In this document: in pieces, positions 20,489-28,590 of the stretch
Layout of the letters: each line of letters starts with the position of its first letter
How positions within the stretch are numbered: the stretch's first letter is position 1
DNA from: Pontivivens sp032464575
Lineage (GTDB): Bacteria > Pseudomonadota > Alphaproteobacteria > Rhodobacterales > Rhodobacteraceae
DNA: 64,000 bases
Direction: 5' to 3'
NCBI GenBank assembly: GCA_032464575.1
Contig: JAWDKM010000002.1
Span: 186,001-250,000 of the forward strand
Notes under the pieces: generated by a model
Told to the model about the DNA's origin: nothing
The model's database searches: none
The model's input: the letters and a program-made list of their open reading frames with translations, nothing else
Program-made: the position numbers and the translations under genes

Positions 20489-21457
20489 ATGTCCAAGCTG
20501 ACAATCACCACTGCGCTCGCCCTGAGCCTCGCCATCGCCTGGAGCGCTCCGGCTCAGGAAACCGGGAGCGAGGCGACCGAGACGGAGGCGCCCGAGGCGG
20601 CGCCGGCGGACGACACCGGCGCGGCAACCGAAGCCGATGCCGACGCCGAGGCCGAGGCCGAAGCGGAACCGATCGACGTCGACCTCGACACCGTCGTGGC
20701 CACCGTGAACGGGACCGACATCACGCTGGCGCATGTCGCGGCGATCCGCGACCGGCTGCCCCAGCAGTACCGGCAGCTTCCGACCGAGGTGCTCTACGAG
20801 GGTCTGGTCGACCAGCTCATCGACCAGACCCTGCTCGCCGAACAGGCCGAAACCGAAGGCGCGCTCGACCGGCGCCGCGTCCGCGTCCAGCTCGACAACG
20901 AGCGCCGCGGCGTGCTCGCGAACGAGACCATCGCCGAGGTGCTCGATTCCGCCGTGACCGAACAGGCGATCGAGGAGGCTTACGAAGAGGTCACCGCCGG
21001 CATGACCCGGACGACCGAATTCAACGCCTCCCACATCCTCGTCGAGACCGAGGAGGAGGCCCGCGAGGTCATCACCGAGCTCGACGGCGGCGCGGACTTC
21101 GCGGCGCTCGCGCAGGAGCGCTCCACCGGTCCGTCGGGGCCCAATGGCGGCAACCTGGGCTGGTTCGGCCCGGGCCAGATGGTTCCGGAGTTCGACGCGG
21201 CGGTTCAGACGCTGGAGGTCGGCGGCATCTCGGAACCGGTCCAGACCCAGTTCGGCTGGCACGTCGTCCTGCTCAACGAGACCCGGCTGAGCCCCCTGCC
21301 CCCGATCGAGCAGGTCCGGCCGGAGATCATCCAGCAGCTCAACCAGGACGCATTGCAGGGCGAGATCGATTCGCTGCGCGAAGGCGCGGATATCGAGCGC
21401 GTCGAGCTCAACGTTCCGGAAGGCGCGCTGGACGCGCTTGATCTGGCCGACGAATAG
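20489..21457 (+). CDS. Exported peptidylprolyl isomerase, parvulin (PpiC/SurA-like)
   Basis: This is a 322-residue periplasmic foldase. A signal peptide (about residues 1-22, WSAPAQE) is followed by an acidic Ala/Glu/Asp-rich linker (about 25-62) and a SurA-like helical region. The parvulin domain (about 172-265) shows FNASHILVETEEEA and NGGNLGWFGPGQMVPEF. It is expected to isomerise Xaa-Pro bonds or chaperone outer-membrane proteins emerging from Sec. The divergent arrangement with secA across 246 bases fits an export role. A CTGGAGA ribosome-binding site precedes the ATG. The acidic linker is unusually long but clearly in frame. Confidence 0.94.
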   Translation: MSKLTITTALALSLAIAWSAPAQETGSEATETEAPEAAPADDTGAATEADADAEAEAEAEPIDVDLDTVVATVNGTDITLAHVAAIRDRLPQQYRQLPTEVLYEGLVDQLIDQTLLAEQAETEGALDRRRVRVQLDNERRGVLANETIAEVLDSAVTEQAIEEAYEEVTAGMTRTTEFNASHILVETEEEAREVITELDGGADFAALAQERSTGPSGPNGGNLGWFGPGQMVPEFDAAVQTLEVGGISEPVQTQFGWHVVLLNETRLSPLPPIEQVRPEIIQQLNQDALQGEIDSLREGADIERVELNVPEGALDALDLADE

Positions 21458-21499
21458 GCGCATTCCCTCCCGGATCGCGAGCCGGCCCGGGAGGACGCC

Positions 21500-22777
21500 A
21501 TGCCCACCATCACCCGATTGCTGCCGGAAACGGCGCGGCCCGACGCGGCGCCGCTGGCCCCGCGCGAGGGCTCCACGCATCTCGCCCCGGTGCCGGGCGT
21601 GCGGTTCGCGGCGATCGAGGCGGGCGTGCGCTACGAGGGGCGGCTCGACGTGATGCTGGCGGAGCTCGCACCCGGCAGCAGCGTCGCCGGCGTCTTCACC
21701 CGCTCCGCCACCCGCGCGGCTCCGGTCCTGATGTGCGAACGCCATCTCAAGGTGCGGCGCACCGCGGACGCGCCCCTCGCGATCCTCGTCAACGCCGGCA
21801 ATGCCAATGCCTTCACCGGAAAGCATGGCGACGCCTCCGCCGAGGCGCTGGCGACCGCGCTGTCCTCCCGGCTCGGCTGCCCCGCAACCCATATCTTCCC
21901 GGCCTCCACCGGCGTGATCGGCGAGCCGCTGCCCCACGACCGGATCGAGGCGAAGCTCGACGCGCTGATCGACGGGCTGGCGCCGGAGAACGGGGCGCAG
22001 GCGGCCGCCGCCATCATGACCACCGACACCTACGTGAAGGGCGCGAGCACCACCTGCGACCTCGGCGTGCCCGTCACCCTCTCCGGCATCGCCAAGGGCT
22101 CCGGCATGATCGCGCCCGACATGGCGACGATGCTCGTCTACATCTTCACCGACGCGGCCGTCGCCTGGCCCTTGCTGCAGGAGATCCTGTCGGAGCTCAC
22201 GCACGAGACCTTCAACGCGATCACGGTGGACGGGGATACCTCGACCTCCGACACGCTGATCCTCGGCGCCACCGGTCACGCGGAGATGAAGAGGATCGAG
22301 ACGCGCGACGACCCGCGCGCCCAGGTCTTCGAAGAGGCGCTGCACGCCGTCATGCTCGACCTCGCCCACCAGGTCGTGCGCGACGGCGAAGGCGCGACCA
22401 AGTTCGTGGAGATCGCGGTGAGCGGTGCCGCCTCCGACGCGTCGGCCCGCCGCATCGCGATGTCCATTGCCAACTCCCCCCTCGTGAAGACCGCCATCGC
22501 CGGCGAGGATCCCAACTGGGGCCGCATCGTCATGGCCGTCGGCAAATCGGGCGAGCCCGCCGACCGCGACCGCCTCACCATTCGCTTCGGCGACGTGCTG
22601 GTGGCCAAGGAGGGCTGGGTGGCCGAAAGCTACAGCGAGGATCAGGGTGCGGAGCACATGAAGCGGGACGAGATCTCGATCCGCGTCGATCTGGGCATCG
22701 GCGGCGGGACCGACACGGTCTGGACCTGCGATCTCACCGATCGCTACATTGCGATCAACGCCGACTACCGCTCATGA
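21500..22777 (+). CDS. argJ: Bifunctional ArgJ: glutamate N-acetyltransferase / ornithine acetyltransferase
   Basis: ArgJ transfers the acetyl group of N-acetylornithine to glutamate in the cyclic arginine pathway. It is made as a precursor that cleaves itself before a threonine. The 425-residue protein shows NAGNANAFTG, IFPASTGVIGEPLP, and the cleavage/active-site segment KGSGMIAPDMATML, with Thr210 the expected nucleophile. The start at 21500 is preceded by GGGAGGACGCC. The gene follows ppiC by 42 bases and overlaps mutT by four bases (ATGA). Confidence 0.97.
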   Translation: MPTITRLLPETARPDAAPLAPREGSTHLAPVPGVRFAAIEAGVRYEGRLDVMLAELAPGSSVAGVFTRSATRAAPVLMCERHLKVRRTADAPLAILVNAGNANAFTGKHGDASAEALATALSSRLGCPATHIFPASTGVIGEPLPHDRIEAKLDALIDGLAPENGAQAAAAIMTTDTYVKGASTTCDLGVPVTLSGIAKGSGMIAPDMATMLVYIFTDAAVAWPLLQEILSELTHETFNAITVDGDTSTSDTLILGATGHAEMKRIETRDDPRAQVFEEALHAVMLDLAHQVVRDGEGATKFVEIAVSGAASDASARRIAMSIANSPLVKTAIAGEDPNWGRIVMAVGKSGEPADRDRLTIRFGDVLVAKEGWVAESYSEDQGAEHMKRDEISIRVDLGIGGGTDTVWTCDLTDRYIAINADYRS

Positions 22778-23172
22778 AGATGATCCTCGTCTCCGCCGTC
22801 GCCCTGATCGACCCGGACGGTCGCGTCCTTTTGGCGCAGCGGCCCGAGGGCAAGAGCATGGCGGGCCTCTGGGAGTTTCCCGGCGGCAAGGTCGAGCCCG
22901 GCGAAACGCCCGAGGTCGCCCTGATCCGCGAGCTGCAGGAGGAGCTGGGCATCGGCACGTGGGAAAGCTGCCTCGCCCCGCTCACCTTCGCGAGCCATGC
23001 ATACAAGGACTTCCACCTCCTGATGCCGCTCTTCGCTTGCCGGAAATGGACGGGCATCGCGCGGGGACAGGAGGGTCAGGCGCTGCGCTGGGTACGCAAG
23101 TCGGAACTGCGCGACATGCCGATGCCGGAGGCCGACATCCCCCTCCTCGCGCACCTCGTCGACTGGCTCTGA
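22774..23172 (+). CDS. mutT: MutT-type Nudix hydrolase (8-oxo-dGTP diphosphatase)
   Basis: This 132-residue Nudix protein is expected to hydrolyse 8-oxo-dGTP and so prevent A:T to C:G transversions. The Nudix box is complete: GGKVEPGETPEVALIRELQEE followed by LGI, near residue 38. The upstream LAQRPEGKSMAGLWEFPGG is typical of MutT. The ATG at 22774 overlaps the argJ stop. A second in-frame ATG two codons on is also possible. Coupling to argJ is common in Rhodobacteraceae and has no known functional meaning. Confidence 0.95.
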   Translation: MKMILVSAVALIDPDGRVLLAQRPEGKSMAGLWEFPGGKVEPGETPEVALIRELQEELGIGTWESCLAPLTFASHAYKDFHLLMPLFACRKWTGIARGQEGQALRWVRKSELRDMPMPEADIPLLAHLVDWL

Positions 23173-23275
23173 CGGAGATCGTTAAAATTTGATCCACTTC
23201 CGGGAGATTGTCGCGTTTGACACTATCGCGGTGCTAGTTAAGGTCTTATCTACCAAAAATATAACTGAGGGGGAA

Positions 23276-23404
23276 ATGCGCGTGCTTAAAACAATCATGC
23301 TCAGCAGTTACATCGCCGTGCAAGGCCGCTTCGTGGCCGCTATGCGCGATGGCCGGATCACCATCCGGGTCGGCAACAAGCTGTTCCACGGCTTTCCGGT
23401 CTGA
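23276..23404 (+). CDS. 42-residue uncharacterised protein
   Basis: A short ORF starts MRVLKTIMLSSYIAVQGRF and ends KLFHGFPV. It is supported by a strong ribosome-binding site (GAGGGGGAA just before the ATG) and by an intrinsic terminator right after it at 23428-23464. The first half is hydrophobic, then basic and Gly-rich (DGRITIRVGNK). I recall similar tiny proteins in other Rhodobacteraceae but cannot verify that here. The upstream 100 bases are clearly more AT-rich than the surroundings, consistent with a promoter. Function unknown. Confidence 0.65.
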   Translation: MRVLKTIMLSSYIAVQGRFVAAMRDGRITIRVGNKLFHGFPV

Positions 23405-23427
23405 CCGGTACCGACATACCGAAACTG

Positions 23428-23464
23428 CAAACGCCGGCGTCACCCCGCCGGCGTTTGTCGTTTT
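23428..23464 (+). terminator. Strong intrinsic terminator after the 42-residue ORF
   Basis: A perfect 12-bp stem (CAAACGCCGGCG at 23428-23439 and CGCCGGCGTTTG at 23446-23457) with a 6-base loop is followed by TCGTTTT. On the minus strand it also ends in a short T run, so it may serve hemH from the other side. Confidence 0.88.
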
Positions 23465-23493
23465 GGAGTACTGGATGAAGCGCTGGCTCGGGC

Positions 23494-24570
23494 TCAGACC
23501 CAGCCGCGCATCTCGTTCTCGAGAACGGCCATCATCATGTCGATATGCGCTGGCGCATCGTTGAGGCAGGGGATGTAGGTGAAGGTCTCGCCGCCCGCCT
23601 CCTCGAAGCTCTCCTTGATCTCCTCGTTGATCTCCTCGAGCGTCTCGACACAGTCGGAGGAGAACGCGGGCGCCATCACCGCGATGTGTTTGTGGCCCGC
23701 CTCGGCGAGGCGCGCGACCTCCTCGACCGTGTAGGGCTGCAGCCACTCCTCCGGGCCGAACTTCGACTGGAAGGTCGTGACCACCTGCGACTTGTCCCAA
23801 CCCAGCCGCTCGCGCATCAGGCGCGTCGTCTTCTGGCACTGGCAGTGGTAGGGGTCGCCCTCCATCAGGTAGCGCTTCGGCACGCCATGATAGGAGGTGA
23901 CGAGGATATCGGGCTTCGAGGGCAGCGCCGCGTAGGCCTCCTCCACCGACTTCGCCAGCGCCTCGATATAGAGCGGGTGCTCGTAATATGCGGGGACGGT
24001 GCGGATGTAGGGCTGCCAGCGCATCTTCATCAGCGCGCGGAACGCCTGGTCGTTCGCCGTGCCGGTCGTGGCCGCCGAATACTGCGGATAGAGCGGGAAG
24101 AACACGATCCGCTCGGCCCCCGCCGCCTTCACCCGCTCGATGACGGACTGGGTCGAGGGATTGCCGTAGCGCATGGCAAAATCGACGATCACGTCGTCGC
24201 CGAACTTCGCGGCCATCGCCTGGGCCAGTTTCTCGGTCTGCGCGCGGGTAATGGTGAGCAGCGGGCTCTCGTCCTTCTCCTCGTTCCAGATGCCCGCATA
24301 GGCCTTGCCGGAGGAGAAGGGCCGCTTCGTCAGGATGATCCCCTGCAACAGCGGCTGCCAGAGCAGCGGCGAGTAGTCGATGACCCGGCGGTCCGACAGG
24401 AACTCGTTGAGATAGCGCCGCATCGACCAGTAGTCCGTCCCGTCCGGCGTGCCCAGATTGGCGATGATGACACCGACCCGCGCGCGCGGCACCGGCGGGT
24501 GGTCGCTCTCCGCATGGGCGAGGCGGCCGGCGCCGGGATGGTCGATTTCCGTCTTGGTCTGGTCGAGCAT
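23494..24570 (-). CDS. hemH: Ferrochelatase
   Basis: Ferrochelatase inserts Fe(II) into protoporphyrin IX, the last step of heme synthesis, at the inner membrane. The 358-residue protein has the family N-terminus VGVIIANLGTPDGTDYWSMR, IVFFPLYPQYSAATTGT, the catalytic histidine in SYHGVPKRYL, and the Glu in SSDCVETLEEI. ATG 24570 is preceded by GAGGAGC and matches family start length. Upstream in-frame codons add an Arg-rich stretch that does not look native. Heme demand is echoed by the cta cluster 7 kb away, but the genes are not linked. Confidence 0.96.
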   Translation of the reverse strand: MLDQTKTEIDHPGAGRLAHAESDHPPVPRARVGVIIANLGTPDGTDYWSMRRYLNEFLSDRRVIDYSPLLWQPLLQGIILTKRPFSSGKAYAGIWNEEKDESPLLTITRAQTEKLAQAMAAKFGDDVIVDFAMRYGNPSTQSVIERVKAAGAERIVFFPLYPQYSAATTGTANDQAFRALMKMRWQPYIRTVPAYYEHPLYIEALAKSVEEAYAALPSKPDILVTSYHGVPKRYLMEGDPYHCQCQKTTRLMRERLGWDKSQVVTTFQSKFGPEEWLQPYTVEEVARLAEAGHKHIAVMAPAFSSDCVETLEEINEEIKESFEEAGGETFTYIPCLNDAPAHIDMMMAVLENEMRGWV

Positions 24571-24666
24571 GTCGGGCTCCTCGTGGGCTCCGTTTCTTGT
24601 TCTTCCGCGACGGGCGCGCGTCAAGCGGAAGGGCCGTGGTTCATACGGGGGCGATGCGTGCGCGGA

Positions 24667-25491
24667 TCAGCCACCGGCCTTCTCCCCCGCGCTGTGCTCG
24701 GGCACGCGCAGCGCATCGGCGAGCCGGGTGCGGGCCGAGCCGGGGCGCAGCGGCTGCTGCTGGGTTTCCGAGGGCGCCCAGCCGGTCAGGAACACGATCT
24801 CGAAGGTCGCGTTGACACGGCCATCGGGACGCGCGAAGTGCCGGTGATAGAGCTCCGCCACCCGCATCAGCACCGCCCGGCGCAGCGGCGCGCGGTGGCG
24901 GGCGGTCAGCACGTTGGTCTCCCCCATCGCGCGCAGATCGCGCATCAGGGCGAAAGGGTCGGCGTAGTCCACCGTCAGCGGCACCGCATCCGCCACCGGC
25001 AGCGCGAAGCCCGCCCGCTGCAGCAGCGCGCCGAGATCCCGGATCTCGCCCATCGGCGCCACGCGCGGCGAGAGGCCCCCCGTAACCTCCACCTCCGCCT
25101 CGGAGAAGGCGCGGCGCATCTCCTGCAAGGTCTCGCCCCCGAAGAGCGCGGCGAGCATCAGGCCATCGGGCCGCAGCGCCCGGCGCATCTGCACGAGCTG
25201 GCCCACAGGGTCGTTCGCCCAGTGCAGCGCGAGACCGTGCACGACCAGATCGTGCGCCCCCTCCTCCAGCGCCAGCACGTCGTCATCGGGCACCTGCACC
25301 GCGTCGAGCCCCAGGAACCGGGCCCAGAGCGCCGCTTCCGGCCCGATCACCGCAGGCGTCGTAAAGGATTTGTTAACCTCGGCGAGCCTCTCTGAGACCT
25401 CGCGCGCCGCCTCCTCGTGCAGGAAGGTGGCGCCGCCCGCACGGGCACGGCGGCGAGCAAGGGCGGTCCGGTCGATGAGGTCTTGGCTCAT
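24667..25491 (-). CDS. Methyltransferase-like protein of the BioC/NDUFAF5-related group, motif I degenerate
   Basis: This is a 274-residue protein whose middle and C-terminus look like a class I SAM methyltransferase of the NDUFAF5/BioC type: HDLVVHGLALHWANDPVGQL near residue 80, RALRPDGLMLAALFGGETLQE, and GGLSPRVAPMGEIRDLGALL. The canonical glycine-rich SAM motif GxGxG expected before these is missing; the region reads NKSFTTPAVIGPEAALW. Mitochondrial NDUFAF5 hydroxylates an arginine rather than methylating, so the enzymatic activity here is open. It is divergent from comF with 40 bases between starts. Confidence 0.75.
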   Translation of the reverse strand: MSQDLIDRTALARRRARAGGATFLHEEAAREVSERLAEVNKSFTTPAVIGPEAALWARFLGLDAVQVPDDDVLALEEGAHDLVVHGLALHWANDPVGQLVQMRRALRPDGLMLAALFGGETLQEMRRAFSEAEVEVTGGLSPRVAPMGEIRDLGALLQRAGFALPVADAVPLTVDYADPFALMRDLRAMGETNVLTARHRAPLRRAVLMRVAELYHRHFARPDGRVNATFEIVFLTGWAPSETQQQPLRPGSARTRLADALRVPEHSAGEKAGG

Positions 25492-25531
25492 GGCACGTCA
25501 CCTAAGCCGCTCACCGGCAAAGGGGAAGGGC

Positions 25532-26275
25532 ATGACTGTCGCACTGCGCAAGCTGATCGATCTGATCTATCCCCCCCGCTGCATCGCCTGCCCGGCGGAG
25601 ACGGAGCTTGCCGGCGGGCTCTGCGCCGACTGCTGGGCCGGCACCGAGTTCATCTCCGGCCCCGTCTGCGCACAATGCGGCGCACCGGTGGACGGGGCGG
25701 ACAAGCCCGACGACCTGCGCTGCGACGACTGCACCCGGCACCCGCCGGACTGGCACCGCGGGCGCGCGGCCCTCGTCTACTCCGCGATCGGCCGCCGCAT
25801 CGTGCTGCAACTGAAACACGGCGACCGGCTCGACGTGGTCCCGGCGCTGGCCACCTGGCTGCGCCGCGCCGGCGGCGACCTCATCGAGCGGGCGGATATC
25901 GTGGCCCCCGTCCCCCTCCACTGGTCGCGCCTCGTCAAGCGCCGCTACAACCAGTCGGCGGAGCTCGCGCGCGCCGTCGCCCCCGACACGGCCGTCCCGA
26001 ACCTCCTGCGCCGGACCCGCACCACCCCCAGCCTCGACGGTCGGCCGCGGCATGAGCGGCGGGAGATCCTCGACGCCGCCATCGACCTCTCCCCCCATCC
26101 CGTCGCAGGACAGACCATCCTCCTCATCGACGACGTGCTGACCACCGGCGCCACCCTGTCCGCCTGCGCCCGCGCGCTAACGGAGGCCGGAGCGGCCGAG
26201 GTCAACGTCCTCACCCTCGCCCGCGTTGTACGCGACGCGCCGATGCCTATATCCTCCAAGGCTCAGGAGGACTGA
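25532..26275 (+). CDS. comF: ComF family phosphoribosyltransferase-like protein
   Basis: This 247-residue protein begins with cysteine pairs typical of ComF zinc-finger-like N-termini (CIACP, CADCW, CAQCG, CDDC) and ends with a PRPP-binding loop ILLIDDVLTTGATL. VPLHWSRLVKRRYNQSAELA is a family hallmark. ComF is needed for DNA uptake in naturally competent bacteria, but is widely conserved elsewhere with an uncertain role. The start at 25532 follows AGGGGAAGGG. It begins the chain comF-grxC-nit-marR with one-to-four-base overlaps or minimal gaps. Confidence 0.93.
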   Translation: MTVALRKLIDLIYPPRCIACPAETELAGGLCADCWAGTEFISGPVCAQCGAPVDGADKPDDLRCDDCTRHPPDWHRGRAALVYSAIGRRIVLQLKHGDRLDVVPALATWLRRAGGDLIERADIVAPVPLHWSRLVKRRYNQSAELARAVAPDTAVPNLLRRTRTTPSLDGRPRHERREILDAAIDLSPHPVAGQTILLIDDVLTTGATLSACARALTEAGAAEVNVLTLARVVRDAPMPISSKAQED

Positions 26276-26276
26276 C

Positions 26277-26534
26277 ATGAAACCGGTCGAGATCTACACC
26301 ACGCCCATCTGCGGGTTCTGCCATGCGGCCAAGCGCCTTCTGAACCAGAAGGGCGTCAGCTTCACCGAGATCGACGTGATGTCGAACCCCGGCAAGCGGG
26401 CGGAGATGACCCAGCGCTCCAATGGCGGGCGCACGGTGCCGCAGATCTTCATCGACGGCACGCCCATCGGCGGCTGCGACGACCTCTACGCGCTGGACCG
26501 CGCGGGCAAGCTCGACCCGATGCTGGCCGCCTGA
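26277..26534 (+). CDS. grxC: Glutaredoxin 3 (GrxC type)
   Basis: This 85-residue dithiol glutaredoxin reduces disulfides or deglutathionylates proteins using glutathione. The active site is CGFC (TTPICGFCHAAKRLL) instead of the CPYC common in gamma-proteobacteria, and TVPQIFIDG plus GGCDDL contribute the glutathione site. A CAGGAGG site precedes the ATG, which lies one base after the comF stop. The stop shares one base with the next start (TGATG). Confidence 0.95.
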   Translation: MKPVEIYTTPICGFCHAAKRLLNQKGVSFTEIDVMSNPGKRAEMTQRSNGGRTVPQIFIDGTPIGGCDDLYALDRAGKLDPMLAA

Positions 26535-27364
26535 TGCTGCGCGCCGCGCTGGTCCAGCTCACCTCCAGCGACGACCCGGCGGCCAACCTTCCGATCACCG
26601 AAGGCTTCGTGCGCGAGGCCGCCGCCGGGGGGGCGACCCTGATCGCGACGCCCGAGGTCACGAATTGCATCTCCCTCTCCCGCAAGCGGCAGGAGGAGGT
26701 GCTGAGGACAGAGGTCGAGGATCCCACCCTCGCCCGCCTGCGCGAGGTCGCGGCGGACCTGGGCATCACCCTCCTCATCGGCTCGCTCGCAGTGAAGAAC
26801 GCGGACGAGAGCCGCTTTTCCAACCGCTCCATCCTGATCGGCCCCGATGGCGCCATCCACGCCACCTACGACAAGATCCACATGTTCGACGCGGCCGTGG
26901 ATGCGGAGAACACGTATCGCGAATCGAAGGGCTACCGCCCTGGCGAGACTGCGGTGACGGTGGAGGCCGCGGGCGCCACCCTCGGCCTGACCGTCTGCTA
27001 CGACATGCGCTTCCCGCCGCTCTACACCCAGCTTGCCGAGGCCGGGGCGCAGATCCTCACCGTCCCCTCCGCCTTCACCGTCCCCACCGGCCGCGCCCAT
27101 TGGGAGGTGCTGCTGCGCGCCCGCGCCATCGAGACCGGATGCTTCGTCCTCGCCCCCGCCCAGTGCGGCACCCATGAGGGCTCCGGCCGCAAGACCTGGG
27201 GCCACTCGCTCGCCATCTCGCCCTGGGGCGAGGTGCTGGCCGATGGCGGGGAGGCACCCGGCGTCACCCTCATAGATCTCGACCTCGACGCCGTCGCCAA
27301 GGCCCGCCGCGCCATCCCCGCGCTTGCCAACAGGAGAGCCTTTCGGCCACCTTCGCGCGCATGA
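26534..27364 (+). CDS. Nit2-like carbon-nitrogen hydrolase (probable deaminated glutathione amidase)
   Basis: This 276-residue member of the nitrilase superfamily has all three catalytic residues in context: Glu in IATPEVTN, Lys in TYDKIHMFD, and Cys in LTVCYDMRFP. Its sequence style (CYDMRFPPLY, VPSAFTVPTGRAHWE) matches Nit1/Nit2-type amidases, which in other organisms repair deaminated glutathione or act as omega-amidases. Adjacency to glutaredoxin agrees with a glutathione link. The start overlaps the grxC stop by one base, and its own stop overlaps marR by four. Confidence 0.9.
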   Translation: MLRAALVQLTSSDDPAANLPITEGFVREAAAGGATLIATPEVTNCISLSRKRQEEVLRTEVEDPTLARLREVAADLGITLLIGSLAVKNADESRFSNRSILIGPDGAIHATYDKIHMFDAAVDAENTYRESKGYRPGETAVTVEAAGATLGLTVCYDMRFPPLYTQLAEAGAQILTVPSAFTVPTGRAHWEVLLRARAIETGCFVLAPAQCGTHEGSGRKTWGHSLAISPWGEVLADGGEAPGVTLIDLDLDAVAKARRAIPALANRRAFRPPSRA

Positions 27365-27807
27365 ACGAGAACAGCTCCGATCCCCTGGCCATCGCGCTCC
27401 TCAGCGAGATCGACACGCTGGAGCAGCTCGCCCGCGGGCGCCTGCAACGCGCCCTGCCCAAGGGGATGGAGCTCAGCCAGTTCGCCGTCCTCAACCATTT
27501 CGCGCGGCTGGGCGGGGAGAAGACCCCGGCCCAGCTCGCCCGCGTCTTCCATGTCACCAAGGGCACGATGACCAACACGCTCAAGAAGCTGGAGGTCGCG
27601 GGCTGGGTCCATATCCGCCCGGATTGGGAGGACGGGCGCAAGAAGTGGGTGACGATCAGCCCCGCCGGCCGCGCCGCACGCGATTATGCCGTCCAGTCCG
27701 TCACGCCGGTTTTTGAAGACGTGCTGGAGGGGATGGGACGCGAGCGGATCCGAGCCGCCCTCCCCTTCCTGCGCGACCTGCGCACGCATCTGAGCAACGA
27801 CGCTTAA
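27361..27807 (+). CDS. MarR family transcriptional regulator
   Basis: This 148-residue winged-helix regulator contains QFAVLNHFARLGGEKTPAQLA, the recognition region HVTKGTMTNTLKKLEVAGWV, and the wing DGRKKWVTIS. It overlaps the Nit2-like gene (ATGA) and closes the chain. MarR proteins often regulate their own operon in response to small phenolic or oxidised ligands; no clear operator palindrome was found upstream of comF. The target is unknown. Confidence 0.9.
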   Translation: MNENSSDPLAIALLSEIDTLEQLARGRLQRALPKGMELSQFAVLNHFARLGGEKTPAQLARVFHVTKGTMTNTLKKLEVAGWVHIRPDWEDGRKKWVTISPAGRAARDYAVQSVTPVFEDVLEGMGRERIRAALPFLRDLRTHLSNDA

Positions 27808-27864
27808 CGTTATGGTAAGATGGCGTAGGTTTGCTGCGATCCGGGACGGACTGTAAGGACGCAT

Positions 27865-28590
27865 ATGGAGCGCCTCATCGACTATCTCGCGCCGCGCGGC
27901 CCGCTGGACTGGGGGCTGAAGACCGCGCTCTTCATCGCGGCGATCAACGGACTGAACCTGACGGTCGAGTTCGTGATGAACGGCGCGCTCTCCATGTCGC
28001 TGCTCGCGCATGTCCAGACGACGTCGGTGGTCGCCTTCCCCTTCACCCTGTTCGCGCTGAGCATCATCCGGCATCAGCGCCGCCTGCAGGGGCGGCTCAG
28101 GCACCTTGCGACCACCGACATGCTCACCGGCCTTCCGAACCGGCGGGAGCTGCTGCGGCAACTGGGGGAGGAGAGGGACGGCATCGGCGCCTTCATCCTG
28201 CTCGACATCGACCATTTCAAGCGGATCAATGACCGGCACGGGCATGCGGTCGGCGATACCTGCCTCGTCCGCTGCGCCTCACACCTGCGCGCCGCCGTCG
28301 GGCCGGATGACGTGGTGGCCCGCTATGGTGGGGAGGAGTTCGCCGTTCTCGCCCGCACCCGCGATCCCGCCGCGCTGGAGGCGCTGACGACGCGCCTGTG
28401 TGAACCGTTCACCTGTTCGGTGGCGGTGGAGGGGCTTACGGTGCCCATGACACTCTCCGCCGGGGTCGTCCGGGCGGATGCGACTCTCGGCTATGCGGAG
28501 CTGTTGCGCGACGCCGACGCAGCGCTCTACCGGGCCAAGAATACCGGGCGCAACCGCGCGGTCTTTGCCGCCGGCCGTCCCGCCGCCTAG
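27865..28590 (+). CDS. Diguanylate cyclase with N-terminal membrane segments
   Basis: This 241-residue protein has two hydrophobic segments in the first 75 residues and then a full GGDEF domain. The domain shows TDMLTGLPNRRELL, DIDHFKRINDRHGHAVGD, the active site YGGEEF, and the C-terminal DAALYRAKNTGRNR. It should make cyclic-di-GMP from two GTP. The RxxD inhibitory I-site five residues before GGEEF is absent, so product inhibition through that site is not expected. Its TAG stop overlaps the stop of the convergent SDR gene. Confidence 0.93.
   Translation: MERLIDYLAPRGPLDWGLKTALFIAAINGLNLTVEFVMNGALSMSLLAHVQTTSVVAFPFTLFALSIIRHQRRLQGRLRHLATTDMLTGLPNRRELLRQLGEERDGIGAFILLDIDHFKRINDRHGHAVGDTCLVRCASHLRAAVGPDDVVARYGGEEFAVLARTRDPAALEALTTRLCEPFTCSVAVEGLTVPMTLSAGVVRADATLGYAELLRDADAALYRAKNTGRNRAVFAAGRPAA

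Noticed and set aside
20243..22657. Upstream extension of the secA frame through ppiC and argJ
   Set aside because: The frame has no stop, but secA family homology begins exactly at the ATG at 20242. The extension is antisense to two certain genes.
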